DNA of 11,167 bases from Oscillospiraceae bacterium (lineage in GTDB: Bacteria > Bacillota > Clostridia > Oscillospirales > Oscillospiraceae): assembly GCA_031266955.1 (NCBI GenBank), contig JAISAA010000137.1, forward strand, positions 1 through 11,167, read 5' to 3'. Every line of letters begins with the position of its first letter. Within the stretch, counting starts at the first letter, position 1. The notes beneath the pieces are model-generated. The model had not been told where the DNA came from and made no database searches. It saw only the letters and a program-made list of their open reading frames with translations. Shown here in pieces: positions 1 through 6,712 of the stretch. Both the position numbers and the translations under genes were made by a program.

Positions 1-281
1 TGGGATAATGGCCGTGCCACTCGTGGCGCTGACCTCGCCTCCTGTGATCGATATGCTGCCGGTTGTATAGATGGCGCAGTCACCGGTCGTCTGCACCTTG
101 CCCGCGTCACTGACTGTAACAGTGATATTGTTACTCAGGGAGTAAATGTTGATGCTGTTGCGGCTGGACGAGCTGCTTAAGGAGGGTCTGCCGCGTTCGT
201 CGCCAATGAAAACACAAAGAAAAGCGTCAATACCGTCGCCGCCGCAAGCCGCAAGGGTAAAAAGCTCCTCTTTGTTTTCAT
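1..281 (-). pseudogene. Secreted repeat-rich surface protein, 5' end, frameshifted and cut by the window edge
   Basis: A leftward gene starts at ATG 281-279, with GGAGG at 295-291 nine bases upstream. The first 34 codons give a textbook Sec signal peptide: positive start MKTKR, then a hydrophobic run (LAAATVLTLFFVFSLA) and a likely cleavage site after A-T-N-A. That frame stops at TAA 179-177. The -1 frame then continues open to the window edge and reads as Ser/Thr/Gly-rich beta-repeat sequence, for example SNNITVTVSDAGKV followed by GSISITGGEVSATSGTAI. This resembles the beta-helix or carbohydrate-binding repeats of large Firmicutes surface proteins. The open frame has no ATG, GTG or TTG start of its own (stop TGA at 306-304), so the two parts most likely belong to one gene broken by a one-base loss, or by a sequence error, between about 150 and 215. 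The exact family and the rest of the protein lie outside the window. Confidence 0.6.
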
Positions 282-305
282 TTTGCCTGACCTCCGCTTT
301 TTCTC

Positions 306-335
306 AATGTAACCTGCTTCGCAGAGTGTTACATT
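306..335. repeat. Palindromic site 1 of an inverted pair
   Basis: This imperfect palindrome has arms AATGTAAC and GTTACATT around an asymmetric centre. Its right part, TTCGCAGAGTGTTACATT (318-335), is the exact reverse complement of 450-467, giving an 18-bp perfect inverted repeat. Over the full 30 bases the two sites agree at 26 positions when one is inverted. Palindromic arms around an asymmetric core suit a tyrosine-recombinase crossover site. They could equally be an operator for a dimeric regulator. Confidence 0.75.
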
Positions 336-449
336 GGCGTTTTTGTTATTCCGTTTACCAGGTTTTATGCCGCCGCAATTCTTGTTTTTCGTTCCGCGGC
401 AAGTGAAGCTTTCCGCCGCTTACAACTGCGAACTCAATGATAATCGGGT
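336..449. other. 114-bp segment between inverted sites; possible invertible promoter segment
   Basis: This AT-richer segment carries no gene and sits between the two inverted palindromes. On each side a ribosome binding site and ATG follow directly: leftward at 295-291 and 281, rightward at 494-500 and 508. A promoter inside could therefore serve either side after inversion. I see only weak promoter matches, such as TTGTTA (343-348), a 17-bp spacer and TATGCC (366-371) rightward, and GATAAT at 439-444 without a good -35. Calling it a switch is inference. Confidence 0.35.
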
Positions 450-479
450 AATGTAACACTCTGCGAAATGTGTTACATT
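450..479. repeat. Palindromic site 2 of an inverted pair
   Basis: This palindrome has perfect 10-bp arms, AATGTAACAC (450-459) and GTGTTACATT (470-479), around the centre TCTGCGAAAT. The core TCTGCGAA also occurs in site 1 but on the other strand. Site 2 also shares GTGTTACATTGGCGTT (470-485) with site 1 (326-341) in direct orientation. The outer half-site and flank therefore match directly, while the central core is inverted. Confidence 0.75.
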
Positions 480-507
480 GGCGTTCATATCAAAAGGAGG
501 ATTTATT

Positions 508-570
508 ATGGCACTCCTCTTTCGCCGTCACGAGGCGTTATCTCGGCGTCTCTCAGGACGACAGGGATGA
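508..570 (+). CDS. Very short ORF with a strong ribosome binding site; leader peptide or remnant of a gene start
   Basis: AAAGGAGG at 494-500 is a near-ideal ribosome binding site seven bases before ATG 508. The frame encodes only 20 residues (MALLFRRHEALSRRLSGRQG) and then stops. No domain is recognisable. The strong start signal directly outside a palindromic site mirrors the leftward surface-protein gene, so this may be the surviving start of a decayed gene or a short leader peptide. A neighbouring frame (about 512-601) also reads protein-like (VTRRYLGVSQDDRDEVYRKL), which would fit a frameshifted remnant. Neither reading is identified. Confidence 0.25.
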   Translation: MALLFRRHEALSRRLSGRQG

Positions 571-682
571 GGTGTACCGAAAGCTCGCCGGGGTCGTCTG
601 AGCTTGTTGACGCTGTCAGTATATCGCAGATTTCGGAGGGATTTAACAGCTTTTGAAAAATTTTTTCCGTGCCCGCTCTGCG
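571..682. other. Non-coding stretch without recognised gene
   Basis: No supported gene is seen between the short ORF and the inverted-repeat region. Several frames are open by chance of composition, and the minus strand is open through this part. None has a start signal together with recognisable protein family features. Confidence 0.4.
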
Positions 683-968
683 GGGAGTGCCCCAAGTGCG
701 GATTCGGAAAAAATCTAATGCGGCGAACGTGTCACTCTTATCGCGGGCGTTTCTGATGTGCTTCCCGGGATAAACCACATCAATTTTCTTGTCCACTCCA
801 TTTTTGGGAACGAGGGCGCGGCGTGCCGCGCCCCTACGGCGGGGATTCGGGCATTGGCGGCGCGCGCCGCGCGCGTCCCCCGTAGGGGCGCAGCACGCTG
901 CGCCCTCGTAATATAAATAACGCCTTTCTTTATTGAACCTTTTCCGAATCCGCGCTTGGGGCACTCCC
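683..968. repeat. Outer inverted repeat (28-bp arms) of a composite palindromic element
   Basis: The left arm 683-710 and right arm 941-968 are reverse complements at 27 of 28 positions. The arm reads GGGAGTGCCCCAAG, then T/C, GCGGATTCGGAAA. Next to each arm lies a small hairpin, CCCGC-TCT-GCGGG (672-684) and CCCGC-TCTGC-GCGGG (966-980). The interior is asymmetric except for a second inverted repeat (810-909). No transposase or convincing gene lies inside. The structure suits a non-autonomous repeat element upstream of smc; I saw no target-site duplication. Confidence 0.6.
810..909. repeat. Inner palindromic repeat with two hairpin arms
   Basis: Arms 810-838 and 881-909 are reverse complements with two mismatches. 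Each arm is also a perfect hairpin: GGGCGCGGC-GT-GCCGCGCCC (814-833) and GGGCGCAGC-AC-GCTGCGCCC (886-905). The two mismatches between the arms form a compensated base pair inside each hairpin. The centre is a GC-rich tract around GGCGCGCGCCGCGCGC. Palindromic elements built on a GTAGGGGCGC core are, to my knowledge, common in intergenic DNA of gut Clostridia. There is no U-tract to make it a typical terminator. Confidence 0.65.
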
Positions 969-983
969 GCTCTGCGCGGGGGC

Positions 984-1012
984 TTGTGCGTTTGAAAAAA
1001 ATATGGTACAAT
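984..1012 (+). promoter_or_regulatory. Predicted SigA-type promoter with extended -10 for smc
   Basis: A -35 element TTGTGC (984-989), a 17-bp A-rich spacer and -10 TACAAT (1007-1012) are preceded by TG at 1004-1005, giving an extended -10 (TGG-TACAAT). The -10 matches the consensus at five of six positions; the -35 matches at three. Transcription would start near 1019, downstream of the ATG at 1011, so that ATG cannot start translation from this promoter. Confidence 0.6.
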
Positions 1013-1055
1013 GGCGAAAAATACAAGCACTAACAGCGAAAGGCGGAGCGGACGA

Positions 1056-4000
1056 TTGCGATTAAAGTCAATAGAACTTGCGGGTTTCAAGTCGTTTCCC
1101 GATAAAACTCTCCTTTCGTTTGAAAAGCCTGTGACCGTCATTGTCGGGCCGAACGGCTCGGGGAAATCGAATATAGCAGACGCCGTTATGTGGGTCACGG
1201 GCGAGCAGTCCTCAAAGGCTCTGCGCGGCGGCAAGATGGAGGACGTCATATTCGGCGGCACGCAAAAGCGCCCGCAGATGGGCTTTGCCGAGGTCTCGCT
1301 CATCCTCGACAATCTGGACGGCGCCGTCGGCGTCGAGAACACCGAGGTCGTTTTAACGCGCCGCTATTACCGCTCCGGAGAGAGCGAATATTACTTAAAC
1401 CGCAAACAGGCGCGCCTGCGCGATATATCAGAGCTCTTGATGGACACCGGCCTTGGCAGAGAAGGCTACAGCGTCATCGGGCAGGGGAGGATCGACGATA
1501 TTCTGTCCGCGCGCAGCCGCGAGCGACGCGATGTGTTTGAGGAAGCCGTCGGCATCTCGCGCTACCGCCACCGCCGGGAGGAAGCCGAGCGCAAGCTCTC
1601 TCAGGCGCAGGAGAATCTTTTGCGCATCGGCGATAAGATAACGGAGCTTGAGCTGACGGTCGAACCCTTGCGCGAGCAGGCGGAAAAGGCCAGGCGCTTT
1701 CTGCTTTTGCGCGATGAGCTCCGCGCGTTAGAGGTTTCGATCTGGGGAAAATCTCTCATAGAGCTGAAAGAAGCGCTTATAAAATCCGAGACCGATATTA
1801 AAACGGCGGAGGACGCCGCCGCGCGCGCGTCCGAAGTCTCAGAGCGTCTTCAAGGCGAAATTGAGGAGCTTGAGGCTTCCCGCCGCGCCGAGGATATGCG
1901 CGCGGAAGCCGAGCGCGAAGCCGCCGGTAACGCCGAACGCCGCGCCGCTGAAATAACAGCCGAGCTGTCCGCCGTCAGCACGCGCCTGGAGACCAATATT
2001 TCACGCGCCGAGGACATTCGCGGCGAGCTTACGCAACAGTCCACGCGCGAGGACAGGGTGCTGCTGCAAATATCGGAGCGCGAGGAACGGCTCAAAGCCA
2101 TCGCGAGCGAGCAAAAAAGCGCCGGAGACGGCATAGCGAGCCTTGAAGCCGAGCTCCGGGAGCTCAGCGCGCAAGCCCAGTCCGGGGAGCTTGAACGCAT
2201 GGCTCTCTCGGAGCGCGAGCGCGACGCGGCGCTGCATTTAGCCGAGCTCCGCGCGCGCGTCTCGGCTCTCGGCGAACAGGCGCAGGAGCTTCTTGACGGC
2301 GAGACCGCGGCGGTCACCGAAAGCGCCGTCGCCGCCGAGTCTCTCGCCGAAGCTTCCGGCGAGCTTGACGAGCTGACGAAAAAGACCGAGGCGGCGCGCG
2401 AAGCCGCCGACGAACTCCAAAACGCCATGCGCGGCTACGAAATGCGCGTCACCTCCCGCCGCGAAAAATTGTCTGAGGCCGAGGAAAAAGCCGCGGGGCT
2501 CTCGCGGGAGCTCGGCGCGGTGCGCTCACGCGAGGGCGTTTTATCAGATATGGAGCGCGAATACGAGGGATATTCAAAGGCCGTGCGCCTTGTAATGCAG
2601 GAATCGGAGCGCGGCGCGCTTAAAAATATATTCGGCACGGCGGGAGGCCTGCTCCGGGCCGACGGAAAATACGCGCTCGCCGTCGAAACCGCGCTCGGCG
2701 GCAGCGTACAGAGCGTCTTAGTCGCCTCCGAGGAGGACGGCAAGGCGGCGATAAATATGCTCAAGCGGCGCGACGGCGGCAGGGCGACGTTCCTGCCCGT
2801 CTCGACGGTGCGCGGCGGCGTATTAAACGAACGCGGGCTTGAGGACGAGCTCGGCTTCGAGGGAGCAGCCATCGACCTGGCCGAATTTGACGAGCGCTTC
2901 CGCGGGGTGTACGCAAGCCTGCTCGGCCGCGTCGCCGTCACCGGGACGCTTGACGACGCCATACGTCTCTCGCGCAAATACGGCGCGAAATTCAAAATAG
3001 TCACGCTGGACGGACAGGTGATAAACGCGGGCGGCTCTATGACAGGCGGCTCAGCGGCCCGCGGCTCCGGCATAGTGTCCCGAGCAGGGGAGCTTTCCCG
3101 TCTTCGCGCGCGCGCCGCGGAGCTCGAACGCGACCACGCCGCGGCGGAAGCCCATCGCGCGGAGCTTGAACGCGAAAAGCTCGCCGCCGAATTCGAGCTG
3201 GAGTCCGCCCGCGAGGCAAAGCTCACAGCCGACGACGCGGCTATGCGTCTGCAAAACGAGCTCTCAGCGCTCGAACGCCGCCGCGGCGAACGCGAGACGG
3301 CGGTGCGCGAGGCGCAGGAGCGCGCGGTCTCGCTCCGCGCCCGCTCCGCAAAAAACGCGGAGGAAACGGAGGCGGGGCGCTCCGAGATCGCTTCGCTGGA
3401 AAAAGCTCTGCGTGACTTGGAGCGCGAGCTTTCGGAAAAATCCTCCGTAAACTCGGCGTTTGATACCGAACGCGAGCGGATAAACGCCGAAGCCTCCACG
3501 CTTCGCGCCGGCATAGCCGCGCTTGAAGCCGAGTCCGAGGCGGCGGCAAAAGCGATAGCGGAGCTCTCCGACATCCGCCGCGGCTTTCTCGGCGAGCGCG
3601 AAGCGCGGCTCGAGACCGCCGACGCGCTCGAACGCCAAAACGCCGAGCTGCGCCTCGAGATCGAACGCTTAGAACGCTCTCTCGCAGCGCTCCGCGCCGA
3701 GGCCGAAACGCATAAAGCGCGCGAGGGCGAGGCCGTCGCCGAGAAGCTGAAGCTAGAGGCAAGAGTCTCGGAGCTTCACAAACGCTCGCGCGAGCTTTCC
3801 GGCGAAAAGGACGCTCTCGCGGCGGAGCAGCTGCGTCTCGAAAAAATAAAGGTGCGGTGCGAGGAAGAGGAAAAGCGCATAATCGGCCGCCTTTGGGACA
3901 CTTACGAGCTTACGCGCGGCGACGCGCTTTCCATGCAAAAAGAGTTGCCGGACGCCGGCGAAGCGACCCGGCGCGCGTCGGAGCTGCGCACCCAAATATC

Positions 4001-4625
4001 CGCGCTCGGCGAGCCGAACATCGGCGCGATAGAGGAATTCGAGCGCGTGAATTCGCGTTACGAATTCTTAGCGGCACAGCGCGACGACATCCAGAACGCC
4101 AAGCGCGAGCTCGACGCTATAATCGGCGATATAACGGCGCAGATGCGCGAGCTGTTCGCCGGCGGCTTTGCGGAAATACGCGAAAGCTTCTCCGAGACAT
4201 TCACAGAGCTGTTCGGCGGCGGCACCGCGACGCTGAAACTGGAAGACCCCTCGGACGTGCTGGAAAGCGGCATCGAGATCGCCGTCCAGCCGCCGGGCAA
4301 GGCGCTTAAAACCTTAACGCTGCTCTCCGGCGGAGAACGCGCGTTCGCCGCCATCGCGCTGTATTTCGCCATCTTGAAGATACGCCCCGCGCCGTTCGTA
4401 GTGCTCGACGAGATAGAGGCGGCGCTCGACGACGCCAACGTCGCGCGTTTTTCGGAATATATGCGCAAAATGTCCGTGAAAACGCAGATGGTCGTCATCT
4501 CGCACCGGCGCGGCACGATGGAAGGCGCGGACATCCTGTATGGCGTGACGATGCAGGAGCGCGGCATCTCGCGTATTATAACGCTCGAGCTCAACGACGC
4601 CGAAATAACATCGCGCACCGGTTGA
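1056..4625 (+). CDS. smc: Chromosome segregation protein SMC
   Basis: This is the SMC ATPase, the core of the bacterial condensin that works with ScpA and ScpB to organise and segregate the chromosome. From TTG 1056 the product is 1189 residues, close to the 1186 of B. subtilis Smc. Visible parts are the N-terminal motif GFKSF, Walker A GPNGSGKS (residues 31-38, Lys37 as in B. subtilis), and a long Ala/Glu/Arg-rich coiled coil. A hinge follows (about 515-670, glycine motif NAGGSMTGGS), then the returning coiled coil, signature LSGGERAFAAIAL (from about 1090) and Walker B VVLDEIEAALDD. The TTG start has AAAGGCGGAG at 1039-1048, seven bases upstream of it, and aligns with the family N-terminus. 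An in-frame ATG at 1011 would add 15 residues, but it falls inside the predicted -10. scpA and scpB are not in the window. Confidence 0.96.
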   Translation: MRLKSIELAGFKSFPDKTLLSFEKPVTVIVGPNGSGKSNIADAVMWVTGEQSSKALRGGKMEDVIFGGTQKRPQMGFAEVSLILDNLDGAVGVENTEVVLTRRYYRSGESEYYLNRKQARLRDISELLMDTGLGREGYSVIGQGRIDDILSARSRERRDVFEEAVGISRYRHRREEAERKLSQAQENLLRIGDKITELELTVEPLREQAEKARRFLLLRDELRALEVSIWGKSLIELKEALIKSETDIKTAEDAAARASEVSERLQGEIEELEASRRAEDMRAEAEREAAGNAERRAAEITAELSAVSTRLETNISRAEDIRGELTQQSTREDRVLLQISEREERLKAIASEQKSAGDGIASLEAELRELSAQAQSGELERMALSERERDAALHLAELRARVSALGEQAQELLDGETAAVTESAVAAESLAEASGELDELTKKTEAAREAADELQNAMRGYEMRVTSRREKLSEAEEKAAGLSRELGAVRSREGVLSDMEREYEGYSKAVRLVMQESERGALKNIFGTAGGLLRADGKYALAVETALGGSVQSVLVASEEDGKAAINMLKRRDGGRATFLPVSTVRGGVLNERGLEDELGFEGAAIDLAEFDERFRGVYASLLGRVAVTGTLDDAIRLSRKYGAKFKIVTLDGQVINAGGSMTGGSAARGSGIVSRAGELSRLRARAAELERDHAAAEAHRAELEREKLAAEFELESAREAKLTADDAAMRLQNELSALERRRGERETAVREAQERAVSLRARSAKNAEETEAGRSEIASLEKALRDLERELSEKSSVNSAFDTERERINAEASTLRAGIAALEAESEAAAKAIAELSDIRRGFLGEREARLETADALERQNAELRLEIERLERSLAALRAEAETHKAREGEAVAEKLKLEARVSELHKRSRELSGEKDALAAEQLRLEKIKVRCEEEEKRIIGRLWDTYELTRGDALSMQKELPDAGEATRRASELRTQISALGEPNIGAIEEFERVNSRYEFLAAQRDDIQNAKRELDAIIGDITAQMRELFAGGFAEIRESFSETFTELFGGGTATLKLEDPSDVLESGIEIAVQPPGKALKTLTLLSGGERAFAAIALYFAILKIRPAPFVVLDEIEAALDDANVARFSEYMRKMSVKTQMVVISHRRGTMEGADILYGVTMQERGISRIITLELNDAEITSRTG

Positions 4626-4626
4626 C

Positions 4627-4717
4627 TGATTTAACGTGCGTGCGCGCACGGGATACGCGGCTTTGCCGCGACGTCGCGCGTCAGCGTGTGCCCCGTGCGT
4701 GCACGCATGTTAAATCA
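4627..4717. repeat. Long inverted repeat between smc and ftsY
   Basis: Arms 4627-4652 and 4692-4717 match as reverse complements at 24 of 26 positions (TGATTTAAC, then a GTGCGTGC-rich part). The loop holds a smaller hairpin, CGCGG-CTTTG-CCGCG (4656-4670). The element begins two bases after the smc stop and ends 40 bases before the ftsY start. It lacks a T-tract on either side, so it is not a typical intrinsic terminator. It may be a repeat element, an mRNA-stabilising hairpin or a processing site in a joint transcript. Confidence 0.6.
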
Positions 4718-4757
4718 CGTAGCCGTCCGCATAGCGGGCGGCGGAAAGGACAAAAAT

Positions 4758-5666
4758 ATGGGCCTGTTTGAAAAACTAAAGCAAGGACTCACAAAAACCG
4801 CCCGCACCACAACAGCCCGCCTCGGCGGCCTGTTCGCTTCATTCACGGGCGCGAACGAAGCGTTTTATGAGGAGCTTGAGGAAACTCTCATACTTGCGGA
4901 CGTCGGCGCCGGCTCGGCGGCAAGCGCCGTTGACGAGCTGCGCGAGCTGGCAAAGCAGCGCGGCTTCCGCACCGGAGAGGAGATGCGATCCGCGCTGGCG
5001 GATATTCTGACCGAGCGTATAACGGTCGGCGACACTGCGCTGAAGCTTTCGACCGTGCCGTCGGTCATTCTCGTCGTCGGTGTGAACGGCGTCGGCAAGA
5101 CGACGACGATAGGCAAGCTGGCGGCGCTCTATAAGGCCGAGGGCCGGCGCGTGCTCCTCGCCGCGGGAGATACGTTCCGCGCGGCGGCGGCGGAGCAGCT
5201 CGCAATTTGGGCGGAGCGCTCGGGCGCTGAGATAGTCCGCCACGGCGAAGGCTCTGACCCCGCCTCCGTAATTTTCGACGGCTGCTCCGCGGCAAAAGCC
5301 CGCCGGAGCGATATAATAATCTGCGACACAGCCGGCAGGCTGCACAACAAAAGCAATCTTATGAACGAGCTGGCGAAAATCGGCCGCGTGCTCGACCGCG
5401 AGCTGCCCGGCGCGGACCGCGAAACGCTTCTCGTCATCGACGCGACGACAGGCCAGAACGGGCTTATCCAGGCCAAGCAGTTCAAAGAATTCGCCGGCGT
5501 CACGGGTATCGTCCTCACGAAGTTAGACGGTACGGCAAAGGGAGGCATCGTCGCCGCCATTGCGGCGGAGCTCGGCGTCCCCGTCAAATTTATAGGCGTG
5601 GGGGAGGGGATAGACGATCTTGTCCCGTTCGACCCGCGCGGCTTCGCGGAGGCTCTGCTGCAATGA
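4758..5666 (+). CDS. ftsY: Signal recognition particle receptor FtsY
   Basis: FtsY is the membrane-associated GTPase that docks the Ffh/4.5S-type signal recognition particle and its ribosome at the Sec translocon. The 302-residue product is an NG-domain form without the long acidic A domain of E. coli, which is usual for Firmicutes. The helical N domain spans roughly residues 1-95. GTPase motifs follow: G1 GVNGVGKTT (108-116), GDTFRAAAAEQL (137-148), DTAGR (190-194), TKLDGTAKGG (254-263) and the closing GVGEGIDDL (280-288). ATG 4758 was chosen because MGLFEKLKQGL is the usual FtsY start and GGAAAGGA (4743-4750) lies seven bases before it. A longer frame from ATG 4686 would add 24 residues encoded by the inverted repeat and is unlikely. 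smc-ftsY adjacency is conserved in Firmicutes. Confidence 0.96.
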   Translation: MGLFEKLKQGLTKTARTTTARLGGLFASFTGANEAFYEELEETLILADVGAGSAASAVDELRELAKQRGFRTGEEMRSALADILTERITVGDTALKLSTVPSVILVVGVNGVGKTTTIGKLAALYKAEGRRVLLAAGDTFRAAAAEQLAIWAERSGAEIVRHGEGSDPASVIFDGCSAAKARRSDIIICDTAGRLHNKSNLMNELAKIGRVLDRELPGADRETLLVIDATTGQNGLIQAKQFKEFAGVTGIVLTKLDGTAKGGIVAAIAAELGVPVKFIGVGEGIDDLVPFDPRGFAEALLQ

Positions 5667-6340
5667 TTAAAAAGACAACAATAACAAAAACAACACCCGC
5701 CGCCGCCAAGACAGGCGCCGCGCCCCGCCCGGAGCCTGTCAGACCGACGCTCCTGCTCGCCACAAACAACCGGCACAAGGCCTGCGAAATGAGCGAAATT
5801 CTATCGCCGCTCGGCTTTGATATAACGACGCCGGAGGACATCGGCCTGTCGCTCGAAATCAAGGAGACAGGGGAGACTTTCGAGGAAAACGCGCGCCTGA
5901 AAGCGCGGGCCTTCGCGCAAGCGTCCGGACTGCCGTCGATAGCCGACGATTCGGGACTGTGCGTCGCGGCGCTAGGTTGGGAACCGGGAGTGCGCTCCGC
6001 CCGCTTCGGCGGAGCCGCGACGGACGAAGACAGACGGCGGCTTTTGCTCGAAATTATGGAGTCCGGAGCTGACCGTTTCGCGAAATTCGTCACAGTCATC
6101 GCCGGAGCTTTTCCGGACGGCACGGAAATCGTCGCCGAGGGCGAGCAGCGCGGCGAGCTTTTACGCGCCGAGCGCGGCGAATCCGGCTTCGGCTATGACC
6201 CTGTGTTCTATTATCCCAAGCTCCGCAAGACGAACGCCGAAATGACGCCGGAGGAAAAGAACTCCGTATCCGCGCGCGGAAAGGCGCTCCGCGCTCTTGC
6301 CAAAAAGCTCAAAAAAAGCTTTTACAGAAAGGACGTGTGA
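5663..6340 (+). CDS. rdgB: XTP/dITP diphosphatase (RdgB/HAM1 family)
   Basis: This enzyme hydrolyses dITP, XTP and similar deaminated purine nucleotides to monophosphates, keeping them out of DNA and RNA. The 225-residue product shows the family motifs LLLATNNRHKACEM (30-43), GETFEENARLKA (70-81), ADDSGL (94-99), GVRSARFGG (109-117), GFGYDPVF (175-182) and EEKNSVSARGKALR (197-210). Two points are odd. The N-terminus carries about 27 extra Thr/Lys/Pro/Ala-rich residues before the first strand. The usual Ser-His-Arg near the C-terminus reads Ser-Ala-Arg (203-205), so the conserved His is missing. The start overlaps the ftsY stop in ATGA, with GGAGG at 5648-5652 inside ftsY, which implies translational coupling. 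Confidence 0.93.
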   Translation: MIKKTTITKTTPAAAKTGAAPRPEPVRPTLLLATNNRHKACEMSEILSPLGFDITTPEDIGLSLEIKETGETFEENARLKARAFAQASGLPSIADDSGLCVAALGWEPGVRSARFGGAATDEDRRRLLLEIMESGADRFAKFVTVIAGAFPDGTEIVAEGEQRGELLRAERGESGFGYDPVFYYPKLRKTNAEMTPEEKNSVSARGKALRALAKKLKKSFYRKDV

Positions 6341-6344
6341 AATA

Positions 6345-6647
6345 ATGCTGAACAGCAGACAGCGCGCGCAGCTTCGCGCGGCAGCGAACACGTCGGACAC
6401 GATTTTGCATATCGGCAAAGAAGGCGTGACCGACAACGTGATAAAGCAATGCACAGACGCGCTCGCCGCGCGCGAGCTGATAAAAGGCCGAGTTCTGCCG
6501 AATTCCGGCCTGACCCCGCGCGAAGCCGCCGACGAGCTCGCGCGGCAATGCTCCGCCGAAACCGTGCAGACAGTCGGCACGCGCTTTATATTATATAAAG
6601 AGAATCAAGATATAGAAAAAGATAAGCGAATCAGGCTTATAAAGTAG
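6345..6647 (+). CDS. yhbY: YhbY-family (CRM domain) RNA-binding protein
   Basis: This 100-residue protein consists of a single CRM (CRS1/YhbY) domain. Members bind pre-50S ribosomal particles and are thought to act in ribosome assembly. The start MLNSRQRAQLRAAAN matches the family's usual M-L-x-x-x-Q-R-x-x-L-R pattern. The body shows IGKEGVTDNVIKQ (the GxxG-type loop of the fold), RELIKGRVL and a C-terminal QTVGTRFILYK. ATG 6345 has AAAGGA at 6328-6333, eleven bases upstream, and lies four bases after the rdgB stop. A longer frame from 6297 overlaps rdgB and adds residues outside the family, so it was not used. In B. subtilis the homologue (yqeI) lies next to nadD and yqeK, as here. Confidence 0.92.
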   Translation: MLNSRQRAQLRAAANTSDTILHIGKEGVTDNVIKQCTDALAARELIKGRVLPNSGLTPREAADELARQCSAETVQTVGTRFILYKENQDIEKDKRIRLIK

Positions 6648-6712
6648 CAGTGTTGCGCCTGCGCGGCGCGGCGCCCCATTTCTTTGCGGAAAGAAATGGG
6701 GGAAAGAACCGC

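Noticed and set aside
672..756. Frame giving a zinc-finger-like CPLCGECPKCG
   Set aside because: The cysteines are encoded by the left inverted-repeat arm and its hairpin; the frame has no start signal and is short, so the pattern is probably a repeat artefact.
715..1026. Minus-strand open frame of 103 codons across the palindromes
   Set aside because: It runs through both arms of the inner palindrome and the smc promoter, has no ribosome binding site and has strongly biased composition.
2435..3574. 379-codon open frame on the minus strand inside smc
   Set aside because: It is Ser/Arg/Ala-rich mirror text of the Glu/Ala/Arg coiled-coil codons of smc, lies fully antisense to a confident gene and shows no protein family motif.
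4686..4757. Longer N-terminus for FtsY from the ATG at 4686
   Set aside because: The extra 24 residues are translated from the inverted repeat, and MGLFEKL at 4758 with GGAAAGGA upstream is the family-typical start.
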